DNA of 64,000 bases from Desertivirga brevis (GCF_017355835.1 NZ_JAFEWF010000012.1:1-64000); one strand, 5' to 3'. Positions 18,934-27,744 are shown, counted from the stretch's first letter. Notes: a model not told the origin generated them from the letters alone. Numbers and translations are program-made.

Positions 18934-21900
18934 TTATTGGTGAAAAAAAGTACTTGCGTCCATATTCATCGCGTCAATATTAATTACCGTTAATTGTCGT
19001 GGCATTTTATCCCGGACCGAAAATTGATATTGTTCCAGCTTTCTCTGAATTTTCCTAATTTCGGTTTTAAAATCGGCTATAGTGACCATGTTCTTGTCTT
19101 TAGAGAGCTTGATTGGCTGTTCTCCATAATAGAGTTCCACTTCCTTCCTCGACAAGATCGCTCCGATTAAAATTCTTGTTTCAGAGGATACTGCTTCTGA
19201 TTCTATTGAATAAAGGGCTTTAGAAAATAACTCATCAATAAATACGCGTTTACTAGAAGTGATAGGCCATGAAAATGACTTGGAAATCAGTTGAACAAGC
19301 AACACAGTAAGGCAGACGATTAGATCTGTCTCACCGCTACCATATAACCATTGCGATCTTTGCTGCCAGTTTGTTTCACTTGGAAAGTATCGAAAATCAT
19401 CGATGAGATATCTATCCTCAACAATGCGTATCTTCTCTTTTGAACGTATACGACGCTTCCACGCATGCCAAGTTAATGTATTTTTGTTTGCCTTCCATTT
19501 TTCAGGTATTATAAAATTTGCAGGGTGAAAACTTGTTAATTTGGGGCCTGTTAGAAGAATTTTTTCAGGATCTTGCGGAACCTGAGCATAGGTGTCGGCA
19601 ATCTGACTTATAATTTCCAGAAAGGTCCATTCTGACAATCGCGGGTCTGTCCATCGATCTTTTGAAGATTCTTTTATCACTTCCTTATACCATTCCATTA
19701 AGTTTTGCTCTTCTTTGGATGTATCGAGAATATACCGAAGCTTATCATATTTGCTTAAAAAAGCATCTTTGATCTGCTGATTGCATTCAAATACTTCGTA
19801 CATGAAGCCTGAGTTACCCGAGAAGTTCCATCGCTCAGATAAAACCATTGCCATAGAGTCATCTTTGCTATGAATCAGAGGTATAGCATTGAAAATGTGA
19901 AAAGGGATTAAACTAGGATACATTGATATTAAGGACCATGAAATGGGTTGATTCCAATCAAGAGAATCAATATTCTCCCGCCATAAAGTTGGTTTATCCT
20001 GACTGTTTACCTCGTTTAGCAAAAAACAAAGGTGCTGTTCAAGTACATAAAGATTATTTTTATTAAATCGAGCGGGATTTAACTTAGAACTATGTGTATA
20101 GAAGGAGGTTTTATTGTTTACTGTACTTAAACTAAGCAGACTAAGTACGGGAGGTATCCTAGTTAGAATCTCGAAAGCAAGTCCAGAAACAACCTCGAAA
20201 TTGAAAATCGTCTCTTGGAAAAAGGGATAGTCGATAGAGGGATTAATCAGGGAGAACGTAGCCGATAACGATGCTAAGTTACTCAGGAAGTTCCAGCTGG
20301 TATAACTGCGCCAGAAGTCAGTGGAACCGGAGACATTATTGTAAGCTCTTATTAATGATGCCTGAATAATTAATACACAATAGCTTTTAAGATAAGTCCT
20401 ACTTTGATCATGAACTTCGACCATATTAATGATGGCCAAAATTTCTTCAATGCCATCATAGCCGCTATAGTAGCAGAATTCAACTGTCCTTTTCCAAAGC
20501 TTTATTTTGTCAGGATTTTCTTTACAGGCTTTAAGTAACAAGTTAAATATCCTGTGATACCTTTTGTTAATCTTTTCAACTTCGCGGCTAAAAATAGTTT
20601 GAATTTTGAGCCGCTTGGCCTCTTCTATAATTACGAGCTGTTCCTCTTCTTTTTTATTCCTTAGCTGGGCGGAAATTTCATTTAAAATCGCCTCCTTATT
20701 ATCACGTGTTGATAAATCAAGTTTAGTGAAGTCAGGTTGAATATGCTTTGCCAGTTGAGCTAATTTCATCGCCCCAAAGGACATTCGAGTATCCCTACGG
20801 ATTTCCGTTTCAGAAAAGTCAGCTATTAGAAAATGCTCCAAATCATCCTGTGCCTTTTCCAAATCATCCTCATTACTCAGGTTAAAATCCTCTCCGTTCA
20901 AATCAGACATCTTTTTGAGCGTATGAGTCATCAACGGTTCTGGATATTGTACGTCCAATTCGTTTCCTAAATGTTGGTTGGCAGGTATTCCTAATGCAAA
21001 TCTTCCTTTTTCATCTTTGATAAAAACACCTGTCGGGCCCATCTTATCTGGGTGGAATTTAATTCCTTTGCCTTCGGCTAAGAGAAGATTTTGATAGAAA
21101 TTCAAAAATTCCAGAAGTCCCTCCTGCGATGTGCTAAGAATTACTTGATCATCAACATATTTAAACAGTGCCAGATCTCGTTTCTCTTCAATCCAGTCTT
21201 GTAGTTTTTGATCAATTTTATAAAGTGCAAGATTTGCCAGGAATCCTGCCGCATACAAACCAGTGGGAAGGCCAGTGAACGAGTCAGCCTTTTGCAGGCC
21301 ATACTCTTTCAGAAAATATGCCTTATCCCAGGGATTTCGAATAGGGAAGGTCAACATTTTTTCAGCAAGGTCAAGTATGATACCGACATCATTGCGATTT
21401 GCAAGAATGTCTCGCATATTTGAAATTACTAAACTAGCATCAACAGACGGGAAAAATCGGGAGAAATCAAGTCCAGCCCAGTAGAGTGTGTCTATTGATA
21501 TCTCAGGCCAAAAGGTTTTATTGAAGTAGATGTTCTTATCAGGGTCGCTAGAGTTGTTCTCCTCAAATAGCAATTGTTCTTTTTCATCATAAAGATCTTC
21601 CGGCTGAAAGTTTTTATTTCGACTCATAACCTTGATGGTCATAGAGATATGACGTCTGTAAAGAGGCCAGCTTTGGTTCCATTTTCTATAAAGCCGTTGT
21701 GAGGTATTTGCAACCCTGCCTTTTTGCAGACTATTTATCCCATCCTTATCCAATTCATACCAGAGTGGTCTGTAAAGGCGGTTGCCATAATTCCAAAAAG
21801 GAAGCTTCGTGTCAACTGCTTCTCCAATAATATTAATGATAGCAATCCATATCAATTGATCATCCAGTGAAATACGAAAATAGGGGCGCATTTCCTGAGC

Positions 21901-22131
21901 ATCACCTTTGTTTTTTTTTGGAAACGGAAATGGTTCTATTGCTTGCGGTGTGTATGTATTTTCTTCTATTTCTTTAATTAATCTGTAAATTTTGTAAGGC
22001 AGCTGTGCTTCATAAGCTTCTAATTCAACAGGATTATACCATTCATTGGCTTGAACTAAATACTGCCTGAGTTTTTTGAAGGCTAAATAAAAATTTTCTT
22101 TGTTTAGGAATCGCTGGGTATAATTAGACAT
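18934..22131 (-). CDS. Defence-associated reverse transcriptase, DRT class 1 (UG1/UG5-like), large C-terminal region
   Basis: A 1,065-aa protein (from ATG 22131; an upstream TTG at 22137 adds two residues). RT motifs: RISLDDQ early in the domain, LDFSRFFPSVD at 221-231 (first catalytic Asp), GLPTG at 287-291, and YVDD at 325-328 with the two catalytic aspartates. The polymerase domain occupies about residues 1-400. The remaining ~650 residues are alpha-helical looking and match the long C-terminal extension of unknown-group RTs. It is not a group II intron or retron RT: there is no maturase or HNH domain and no retron-like organisation. Together with the adjacent nitrilase gene this suggests a DRT system that synthesises DNA during phage attack. 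Exact subgroup (UG1, UG5 or other) needs a tree. Confidence 0.85.
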   Translation of the reverse strand: MSNYTQRFLNKENFYLAFKKLRQYLVQANEWYNPVELEAYEAQLPYKIYRLIKEIEENTYTPQAIEPFPFPKKNKGDAQEMRPYFRISLDDQLIWIAIINIIGEAVDTKLPFWNYGNRLYRPLWYELDKDGINSLQKGRVANTSQRLYRKWNQSWPLYRRHISMTIKVMSRNKNFQPEDLYDEKEQLLFEENNSSDPDKNIYFNKTFWPEISIDTLYWAGLDFSRFFPSVDASLVISNMRDILANRNDVGIILDLAEKMLTFPIRNPWDKAYFLKEYGLQKADSFTGLPTGLYAAGFLANLALYKIDQKLQDWIEEKRDLALFKYVDDQVILSTSQEGLLEFLNFYQNLLLAEGKGIKFHPDKMGPTGVFIKDEKGRFALGIPANQHLGNELDVQYPEPLMTHTLKKMSDLNGEDFNLSNEDDLEKAQDDLEHFLIADFSETEIRRDTRMSFGAMKLAQLAKHIQPDFTKLDLSTRDNKEAILNEISAQLRNKKEEEQLVIIEEAKRLKIQTIFSREVEKINKRYHRIFNLLLKACKENPDKIKLWKRTVEFCYYSGYDGIEEILAIINMVEVHDQSRTYLKSYCVLIIQASLIRAYNNVSGSTDFWRSYTSWNFLSNLASLSATFSLINPSIDYPFFQETIFNFEVVSGLAFEILTRIPPVLSLLSLSTVNNKTSFYTHSSKLNPARFNKNNLYVLEQHLCFLLNEVNSQDKPTLWRENIDSLDWNQPISWSLISMYPSLIPFHIFNAIPLIHSKDDSMAMVLSERWNFSGNSGFMYEVFECNQQIKDAFLSKYDKLRYILDTSKEEQNLMEWYKEVIKESSKDRWTDPRLSEWTFLEIISQIADTYAQVPQDPEKILLTGPKLTSFHPANFIIPEKWKANKNTLTWHAWKRRIRSKEKIRIVEDRYLIDDFRYFPSETNWQQRSQWLYGSGETDLIVCLTVLLVQLISKSFSWPITSSKRVFIDELFSKALYSIESEAVSSETRILIGAILSRKEVELYYGEQPIKLSKDKNMVTIADFKTEIRKIQRKLEQYQFSVRDKMPRQLTVINIDAMNMDASTFFHQ

Positions 22132-22239
22132 ATACAATCTGTTGATTTAGGTATTGTCAATACTTTAATAGCTCAAAATTAGATTTTTCAAGCAATAATT
22201 TGATTAAGCCTGGGCTTAAAATTCTATAAAGTCAGCCTG

Positions 22240-22510
22240 TGTCGCGGAAAAACGGAAGTCATCTAGCCAGTCTTCTCGGATGATTATGGCTCATTAATAA
22301 CGCTGCGAGTTGGGCCAAAAGTAATGTAAGTATAGTTCGACGAACTAGAAGAAACAGAGTAAAATGGAGGTCATTGGTCCAAAAAACAGAAGTGACTGTT
22401 ATTGAAGAGGGACGTTCTTAAATAACGGAGGCAATTGGGCCAATTTACGTTTCAAATAACGGAGGTTATTGGGCCAAAATCAGAGAGAAAACGGAGGTCA
22501 TTGGCCCTCT
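22240..22510 (+). repeat. IS21-type left-end multiple repeats
   Basis: Five or six copies of a ~24-base motif with core CGGAGGTNATTGGGCCAA occur in front of the istA remnant. Best copies are at 22421-22445, 22455-22479 and 22488-22510; weaker ones are at 22361-22385, 22296-22320 and 22249-22270. IS21-family ends carry several such transposase-binding repeats, and an end beginning TGT at about 22239 is plausible. Spacing is irregular (about 34-65 bp) and the repeats are degenerate, so this is not a CRISPR array. Confidence 0.7.
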
Positions 22511-22553
22511 TTCCATCAGGCGATTTTTGTGCAGTACAATACATACAGCACAA

Positions 22554-22898
22554 ATGGCAGGTCAACGAATAGACATGATGGAAATACGCGCATTAATCCG
22601 TTTAAAGCAAAAGAACATCAGTAATCGTAAAGCGGCTCAGGCATTAAGGGTAGACCGAAACATAGTTGATGCTTATGTAAGTCGTTTTATAGCATTAGAA
22701 CTATCCTATGATAAACTTTCTACCCTAAACGAGAAAGATCTGCTGGAACTGTTTACAGTAGAAAGCCAGACCGAAAAAGAGCGCTACGAACAGCTAGCAG
22801 CGCAGTTTGACTACTTTAAGAAAGAGCTGAGTACACTACACCCTTACCAATCCCTGCCTTGGAAACTGTGCACCCTGCTTCATTATTTTAAGCTTTAG
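22554..22898 (+). pseudogene. istA: IS21-family transposase IstA, N-terminal remnant
   Basis: From ATG 22554 the frame reads MAGQRIDMMEIRALIRLKQ, then NISNRKAAQALRVDRN, the N-terminal helix-turn-helix of IS21 IstA, and LFTVESQTEKERYEQLA with AQFDYFKKEL. After about residue 85 the sequence leaves the family and stops after 114 codons, so only the DNA-binding part remains of a ~500-aa transposase. No istB helper follows. The ORF could be extended upstream to a TTG at 22527, but ATG fits relatives. It marks the right edge of the defence island. Confidence 0.8.
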
Positions 22899-22917
22899 GT
22901 GCATCACCTGGAGCTCG

Positions 22918-23154
22918 TTATCCCTCATCCATTCTTTCACCACTTCCACTAACTTCTTTGATAGTAGCTGGCATTTTGCTGAAAGAGGCTTCGCGTGAAA
23001 AACCTGCCGTAGGAGCCATTGATGTAGTCTACATGAATTTCAATCGTACAATAGCCTCCCGTTTATTACGATCTAATATCTCCGTCTTTGCGTTACTGTT
23101 GAACCAGTTGATCAGGTGATGAACTAAATTGTCTGTTGATAATCCGGTTGCCAT
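22918..23154 (-). pseudogene. Possible broken small gene with one in-frame stop
   Basis: Leftward from ATG 23154 the frame reads MATGLSTDNLVHHLINWFN and continues for 41 codons to TAG 23029-23031. It then stays open in the same frame for a further 36 codons (APTAGFSREASFSKMPATIK) to TAA 22918-22920. The continuous codon pattern on both sides of one nonsense codon suggests a decayed 78-aa protein. I do not recognise the family. It lies directly next to the IS21 remnant and overlaps nothing firm. Confidence 0.25.
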
Positions 23155-23225
23155 GTCTTAATCTATTTCGACAAATCTCTCTAAAATTACTTACGTTTGC
23201 TAAAAATATTAGTAATTTTGAAAAT

Positions 23226-23519
23226 GTGATTAAGGTTCATAAGACTACTTATCTGACTGTGGGCTTTATGTTTGAGGACAAACATCACACGCTGATTATC
23301 CAGCCCTATATTAAAATGGATTGCTGCAGTCGGCCTACGCAGTACACGTTTGAAGTAGGAATGTCAAATTGGAAGCTTGGATCTATTGAATTTAAAAATG
23401 GGGTTTGGAGACAGGTGTATAGAATAGATACCTGTAAATCCTGGCCTTATGAATTTACGACTGACGATTTAGACTTGATTGGAGAATACATAGAAACGTA
23501 TTTGCCAGAATACCTGTAA
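23226..23519 (+). CDS. Hypothetical protein (about 83-97 aa)
   Basis: A soluble small protein rich in beta-strand-like segments (TTYLTVGF, HTLIIQPYI, YTFEVGM, WKLGSIEFKNGVW) with an acidic helical end (DDLDLIGEYIETYLPEYL). I chose GTG 23226. ATG 23268 would give an 83-aa protein, and a TTG at 23136 a 127-aa one with a doubtful N-terminus. The gene is followed within 20 nt by another small gene with similar style (next entry), and the two may form one transcript leading to the SRAP gene. No family recognised. Confidence 0.5.
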   Translation: MIKVHKTTYLTVGFMFEDKHHTLIIQPYIKMDCCSRPTQYTFEVGMSNWKLGSIEFKNGVWRQVYRIDTCKSWPYEFTTDDLDLIGEYIETYLPEYL

Positions 23520-23537
23520 CAGATTAAACTTGAGAAT

Positions 23538-23794
23538 ATGGGGAAGATAGAAGAAGCGCTACCCGAACAGTTTTTAATGTAAAAGTGTATCTTGAGGGAA
23601 CCCTATACGAGTTTATGATTATCCCTGGACATAATCCGAGGAAACAAGATTCTGAATTTCTGGTTGGTTTAGATGGAGAAGATTGCGGAATCCTCAAAAT
23701 GGATTTTCCTGAGCGATGGGCCTGGAGTAAAGGAGGCTTAGGGCAAGACCTGGCCGAAGCAATTGGTGACCAGATTGATAAACATTCTATGTAA
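23538..23794 (+). pseudogene. Hypothetical protein, frameshifted at a T-run
   Basis: ATG 23538 starts MGKIEEALPEQF, then hits a stop after 14 codons at 23578-23582. In another frame the coding pattern continues without break (FNVKVYLEGTLYEFMII ... DQIDKHSM) to TAA 23792-23794. Inserting one T in the run TTTTT at 23571-23575 would join the halves into one ~85-aa protein. Either the gene is inactivated, or the run was miscounted, or the ribosome slips. The second half alone would have to start at GTG 23585. Family unknown. The C-terminus (GLGQDLAEAIGDQID) looks like a normal folded end. The next gene begins 6 nt downstream. Confidence 0.5.
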
Positions 23795-23800
23795 ACAGCT

Positions 23801-24496
23801 ATGTGCGGAAGAGTAGCAGTGCCAGAGTCGGTAGATATTTTTACTGCCCTGGATCTTATCCTTAAAGAGAAGGAGCATCCTATTGATATTAATGTACCTC
23901 CTGCGGCAAGCGTGCCTGTTATCTCCGATGCGAACCCTAAGGAGCTATCCTATAAACGTTGGTCACTTATCCCTCCGTTCGCTCAACCGGATCCTAGAAG
24001 CGGAAAACCTCTGGTGAAGCTCAGCACTTTCAATGCCCGTTACGATAAACTTCTCAACTCCAACATTTGGAAACCTTTGTTAGGAAAGAGACATTGTTTA
24101 GTGGTGGTAAATGGCTATTACGAATGGGAGGAGCTGGATGAATGGGCAGACGACAAGAATAAGAAAAAGAAGAAGCAGCCCCATTTTATCAAGCAAAAAG
24201 GTGAAGAGCTTACTCTTCTTGCGGGCCTCTGGTCAGATTGGGTGAACAAAGGTACAGGAGAAATTATAAGCAGCTGTACGGTGATCACTCATGAGGCAGT
24301 AGAAGCATGGGGTAAAATACATGATCGCATGCCTGCCTTCGTTACAAGGGAGGATTCTAAGATATGGCTGGATAAGGAGATTTCTCTTCAGGATAGATTG
24401 AAAGTCATCCAGCCGGTGGGTGAAGACTTTTTAGAATCTGTTAAGATTGATACTGTTGGGGATATTCAGGAGTTTGAGCAAAAGGTTTTAAAATAA
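23801..24496 (+). CDS. yedK: SRAP-domain protein (YedK/HMCES family, abasic-site DNA-protein crosslinker)
   Basis: SRAP proteins shield abasic sites in single-stranded DNA by forming a thiazolidine bond through the N-terminal cysteine exposed after removal of Met1. Here Cys2 (MCGRVAVP) is present, with the conserved Asn78 (STFNARYDKL), Glu108 (NGYYEWEE) and His174 (GKIHDRMP), all the known active-site residues. Length 231 aa is normal. A Lys-rich insert (KNKKKKKQ) near residues 119-125 may bind DNA. It starts 6 nt after the frameshifted small gene and is followed by a strong terminator, so it ends that transcript. Housekeeping-type DNA repair, also frequent near mobile DNA. Confidence 0.95.
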   Translation: MCGRVAVPESVDIFTALDLILKEKEHPIDINVPPAASVPVISDANPKELSYKRWSLIPPFAQPDPRSGKPLVKLSTFNARYDKLLNSNIWKPLLGKRHCLVVVNGYYEWEELDEWADDKNKKKKKQPHFIKQKGEELTLLAGLWSDWVNKGTGEIISSCTVITHEAVEAWGKIHDRMPAFVTREDSKIWLDKEISLQDRLKVIQPVGEDFLESVKIDTVGDIQEFEQKVLK

Positions 24497-24576
24497 AAAT
24501 AAGCCCTATATCTACCTGTTGATTTCGTTAATACCTTCGGCGTGTTGCGAAACACTAATCTATGTAATTTAACTCA

Positions 24577-24620
24577 AGAGCCTCGCTACCTGTAGATAAA
24601 TCAGCGGGGCTCTTTTTTTG
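24577..24620 (+). terminator. Intrinsic terminator after the SRAP gene
   Basis: The 11-base arms AGAGCCTCGCT (24577-24587) and AGCGGGGCTCT (24603-24613), with one wobble mismatch, are followed by seven T residues. The loop is about 15 nt. Confidence 0.9.
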
Positions 24621-24625
24621 GATTA

Positions 24626-25222
24626 TTAATCATAATCTTCCGGGTTCCATGGAATACTAGAGCCTTTCACCTCAAGATTTATAATACTTCTTCTCGGATC
24701 ATTCTTCCAGTAAGTTACCTCATACAGGTTACCCTTTTCAATTCCTTTGAATCGATAATCCTCCGGAAAAGTCATTGATCTTTCATAAAGATACTGACCT
24801 ACGGCATACTTAAACGTCACTTGCACATCGAATAGTTTCCCGCCGGTATAATGGGTTATATATCCTACGGATTTTCCTGTTTCCTCGCCCTTTATAAAGA
24901 CAGGTTTCATTTCCATAACATCTGCAACTTCGGGCTCTTCAAAATCATAACACAGGATAAATTTATCACCGACAATAAAATATGAAGGGCTTCCTCCCTC
25001 TTCTATATATCGTTTCCCTTTTACATAATATTCAAAACGGGCAGACCTTGAACCTTTAGATCCTCTTCCTTCATAATCAATGCAGGTACCTACAGTATAC
25101 CTAGGGTTATCAATTGTTTTGTGCTGGGTGATCAATGCATAAACTACCATTCCAAAGAAACTTGTAAGACTTACTCCCACGAACCACATACAGCCATACC
25201 CCAAATGCTTCTCAGTAATCAT
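24626..25222 (-). CDS. Hypothetical membrane-anchored protein with one N-terminal transmembrane helix
   Basis: A 198-aa protein. Residues ~9-32 (YGCMWFVGVSLTSFFGMVVY) form one membrane helix, after which a beta-rich soluble domain follows (TVGTCIDYEG, RFEYYVKGKRYIEEGG, FILCYDFEEPEV). The layout resembles DUF3592-like membrane proteins, in which an extracytoplasmic domain hangs from a single helix, but I do not claim that family. It is convergent with the SRAP gene, 6 nt beyond its terminator. No operon partner on its strand. Confidence 0.65.
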   Translation of the reverse strand: MITEKHLGYGCMWFVGVSLTSFFGMVVYALITQHKTIDNPRYTVGTCIDYEGRGSKGSRSARFEYYVKGKRYIEEGGSPSYFIVGDKFILCYDFEEPEVADVMEMKPVFIKGEETGKSVGYITHYTGGKLFDVQVTFKYAVGQYLYERSMTFPEDYRFKGIEKGNLYEVTYWKNDPRRSIINLEVKGSSIPWNPEDYD

Positions 25223-25765
25223 TAGCCTAATTTTCCCTTTCTAACGTTAGAAAGCCCAGTAAGGTTAGCAATAGCTAAACAAGGTAAGTAATTAGCTAGA
25301 GGAGCTATGGTGATCTGAGAACTTCCGGTACATCAATCTGACGCTTTCCTTTGTAGTAAGTTTCTTTACCGGTAAGAGTTATCCAATTACTTCAAGTGGT
25401 CTTCGGGCTTCTCTGCGAACTTATCTCTATCGTTGCCTGAATACCTGTAGCTTCTTCTGTTCATGGGATCATTTCCATCGGATTGCTTGTGATGTATATT
25501 GTATTTCTCTATAGTTGTTATAGAAACTTTAGAAATAAGATTAAAAGAGCCGCTTTCTCGGCAAGAATTCAAGTGTTAATTGAATATCAATATTGTTTTT
25601 TTCTTAAATGAACGAAGTGTTTAAGTGTATTCTATCTCTTTTATAGTATACCTCTTTGCAATATTAAATAATTGTTAAGAATAACTCCTAAAAGTGAGAA
25701 AAGTCATAGTTTTCTTAACAAGAGGTAGCTAGTTTTAGGAAACAAAACCCTAAAATCATATCAAA
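25223..25765. other. 543-bp intergenic region, no supported gene
   Basis: Separates two divergently oriented genes, so it must hold both promoters. A leftward 61-codon ORF at 25387-25572 has a Arg/Asp-rich, disordered-looking tail (NRRSYRYSGNDRDKFAEK) and could be real or a remnant, but nothing else supports it. The last ~150 bp before 25766 are very AT-rich, as expected of a promoter. No clean consensus -7/-33 pair was found. Confidence 0.4.
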
Positions 25766-27010
25766 ATGCCTATTGATTTTTACTCTGCCAGTTTTAAAGA
25801 CTTCGAAGATATTCCTGGTCTTAATGTTTATGAACGATCAGCTTACTTTACACAGTTTTTAAATTACCTAAAGAGCCAGGATCGGCTCAATTACCGTCTA
25901 CTTTCCAACAGTCCCTGTTCTCCAGAAATGGAAATACAACTTGAAGGAGGCTCGAAACCGAGACGGATGGTAAGCTTCGTTTCTAATGATTACCTCGGCT
26001 TTTCGCAGCACCCTAAAGTGAAAGAGGCGGTGATAAAAGGAGTGGAGCAATTTGGTGCAGGTTCCGGTGCTTCTCCGGCAATAGGTGGGCATTTTAGCTA
26101 CCACCAGATCTTGGAAGATAAGATAGCTGCCTTTTTTAAACGTAAGGATGCTATTCTTTATACCACTGGCTACACAGCAAACAGCGCTTCCCTGATAAGT
26201 TTGCTGAGAAAGCAGGATATCGCTATTCTTGATATGGCAGTACATGCCAGTATGTACGAAGGCTGCGCTTATACCAATGTTAAAACCTTTCCTCACAATA
26301 ACCTGGATGCCCTGGAAAGGATCCTTCAAAATACAAAAGATACTTACCGTACCCGTGCCGTAGTTATCGATGGCGTTTACAGCCAGGACGGAGACCTGGC
26401 GCCACTAAACCGGATCGTTGAGCTTACAAAAGCATACGGAGCTTTTTTAGTTGTGGATGACGCGCATGGAACAGGCGTACTTGGAAAGTCGGGGAGAGGG
26501 CTCATCGAAGTATACGATCTTTTCCATGAGATTGATATGATCACCGGAACCTTCAGCAAAACCTTTGGCAATATTGGTGGATATGTAATCGCAAAGCCTG
26601 AGATTATTAACTACCTGAAATATCAATCCCGCCAGCACCTGTTTTCTGTAACAGCCACACCTGCAGTCCATGGAATCATAAAAGCAATCGACCTTATAGA
26701 TGAGGAACCCCAATGGATGAACCGTTTGTGGAACAACATAGACTATCTGAAAAACGGACTAGTTGATCTTGGCTTCAATATAGGAAATACCCAATCCGCA
26801 ATTATCCCTGTGAAGATAGGTGATCCTGTACTAAATGCAGAATCGGCACGCATTCTTCTAAATGAAGGAATATACGTCAACCCAATTATGTATCCTGCTG
26901 TCTCCCGAAAAGACGCCCGAATAAGGCTCTCTGTAATGGCTACTCATACTACCGAAAACCTGGATAAAGCTTTGAATGCATTCCAAAAAGTAAAATCATT
27001 AATTCATTAA
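25766..27010 (+). CDS. PLP-dependent alpha-oxoamine synthase (8-amino-7-oxononanoate synthase / serine palmitoyltransferase type)
   Basis: A 414-aa fold-type I aminotransferase-like enzyme that joins an amino acid to an acyl thioester with loss of CO2. Visible motifs: FVSNDYLGFSQHP near residue 70, GSGASPAIGG near 99-108, DDAHGTGVLG with Asp231/His234 contacting PLP, and GTFSKTFG with the PLP lysine Lys265. Family members include BioF (biotin), KBL (threonine breakdown) and SPT (sphingolipids, abundant in this bacterial group); the sequence does not decide between them. A TetR regulator starts 31 nt downstream and a terminator closes the pair, suggesting a small self-regulated unit for a lipid or secondary metabolite rather than the housekeeping biotin operon. 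No bio genes lie nearby. Confidence 0.85.
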   Translation: MPIDFYSASFKDFEDIPGLNVYERSAYFTQFLNYLKSQDRLNYRLLSNSPCSPEMEIQLEGGSKPRRMVSFVSNDYLGFSQHPKVKEAVIKGVEQFGAGSGASPAIGGHFSYHQILEDKIAAFFKRKDAILYTTGYTANSASLISLLRKQDIAILDMAVHASMYEGCAYTNVKTFPHNNLDALERILQNTKDTYRTRAVVIDGVYSQDGDLAPLNRIVELTKAYGAFLVVDDAHGTGVLGKSGRGLIEVYDLFHEIDMITGTFSKTFGNIGGYVIAKPEIINYLKYQSRQHLFSVTATPAVHGIIKAIDLIDEEPQWMNRLWNNIDYLKNGLVDLGFNIGNTQSAIIPVKIGDPVLNAESARILLNEGIYVNPIMYPAVSRKDARIRLSVMATHTTENLDKALNAFQKVKSLIH

Positions 27011-27040
27011 ATATTCAATACACATTAATCATTAAACATT

Positions 27041-27682
27041 ATGATGGATTTTAAACAAAGCAGGAACAAAGATTTAACAATGGCGAGACTTATCGAAGCA
27101 GTTGGGGAGATTTTTAGGAAAGACGGTGTTAAGGGTTTAGGACTTAACAATATAGCCAGGGTAGCGGGTTGTGACAAGAATCTAATAAATCGGTATTTCG
27201 GATCACGTGATGGGCTGCTGGACGCATTTATTGCAGACAGAGACTATTGGTTAAAATATAAGACGGAGATCCGTCAATCAATAAATAATGTAATTGACAT
27301 TAAAGATTACCCCTTAGTTGTTGCAAGGATATTAAAAGATCAGTTCAATTATTATTACGAAAACAAAGATGCCCAGCTAATAATACTGGCAGAGATTTGT
27401 GGTGAGGAAGAGGAGCTTTTACAAAGTATCGCCCGGGTTAGGGAATTATTAGGTGAAGATATCTTTGAAAAAATAGACCCGATATTTATAAAGTCCGGGC
27501 TTAATATTCGGACGGTGATGGCCCTGCTTACAGCCGGTATTTACTACCTGATCTTACATGCCATCAATAACGGTTCAACATTCTGTGGTGTGGATATTAA
27601 CACTAAAGAAGGTAGAGATAGCGTTGCGAAAGGTATTGACTGGGTGGTGGATTTGGTTTTCAAAGCTACTGGCCTTTTGTAA
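27041..27682 (+). CDS. TetR/AcrR-family transcriptional regulator
   Basis: A 213-aa protein with an N-terminal TetR helix-turn-helix (residues ~15-60: LIEAVGEIFRKDG, LNNIARVAGCDKNLINRYF) and a helical ligand-binding C-terminal part. It starts at ATG 27041, a second Met following at once. It lies 31 nt behind the oxoamine synthase gene and probably controls that operon; the effector is unknown. A strong terminator follows. Confidence 0.85.
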   Translation: MMDFKQSRNKDLTMARLIEAVGEIFRKDGVKGLGLNNIARVAGCDKNLINRYFGSRDGLLDAFIADRDYWLKYKTEIRQSINNVIDIKDYPLVVARILKDQFNYYYENKDAQLIILAEICGEEEELLQSIARVRELLGEDIFEKIDPIFIKSGLNIRTVMALLTAGIYYLILHAINNGSTFCGVDINTKEGRDSVAKGIDWVVDLVFKATGLL

Positions 27683-27712
27683 CCGAGGCATCGAAACTTC
27701 AATAAAGATACC

Positions 27713-27744
27713 TGCACTAGATTGAGAGAACTAGTGCATTTTTT
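27713..27744 (+). terminator. Intrinsic terminator after the TetR gene
   Basis: Perfect arms TGCACTAG (27713-27720) and CTAGTGCA (27731-27738) with a 10-nt loop are followed by six T residues. Confidence 0.9.

Noticed and set aside
18934..22131. Group II intron or retron as explanation for the RT
   Set aside because: No maturase or HNH domain, no intron ribozyme-like flanks and no retron-type msr/msd arrangement seen. Adjacent nitrilase and long C-terminus favour a DRT.
22249..22510. Regularly appearing short repeats, possible CRISPR array
   Set aside because: Spacing is irregular (about 34-65 bp), copies are degenerate, and they sit directly upstream of an IstA start; IS21 end repeats explain them. 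No cas genes are present.
25387..25572. 61-codon leftward ORF
   Set aside because: Charged and disordered-looking with no RBS or neighbours. Kept only as a note in the intergenic entry.
25766..27010. Firm call as BioF (biotin synthesis)
   Set aside because: No other bio genes nearby and a dedicated TetR regulator. Family-level motifs cannot separate BioF, KBL and SPT.
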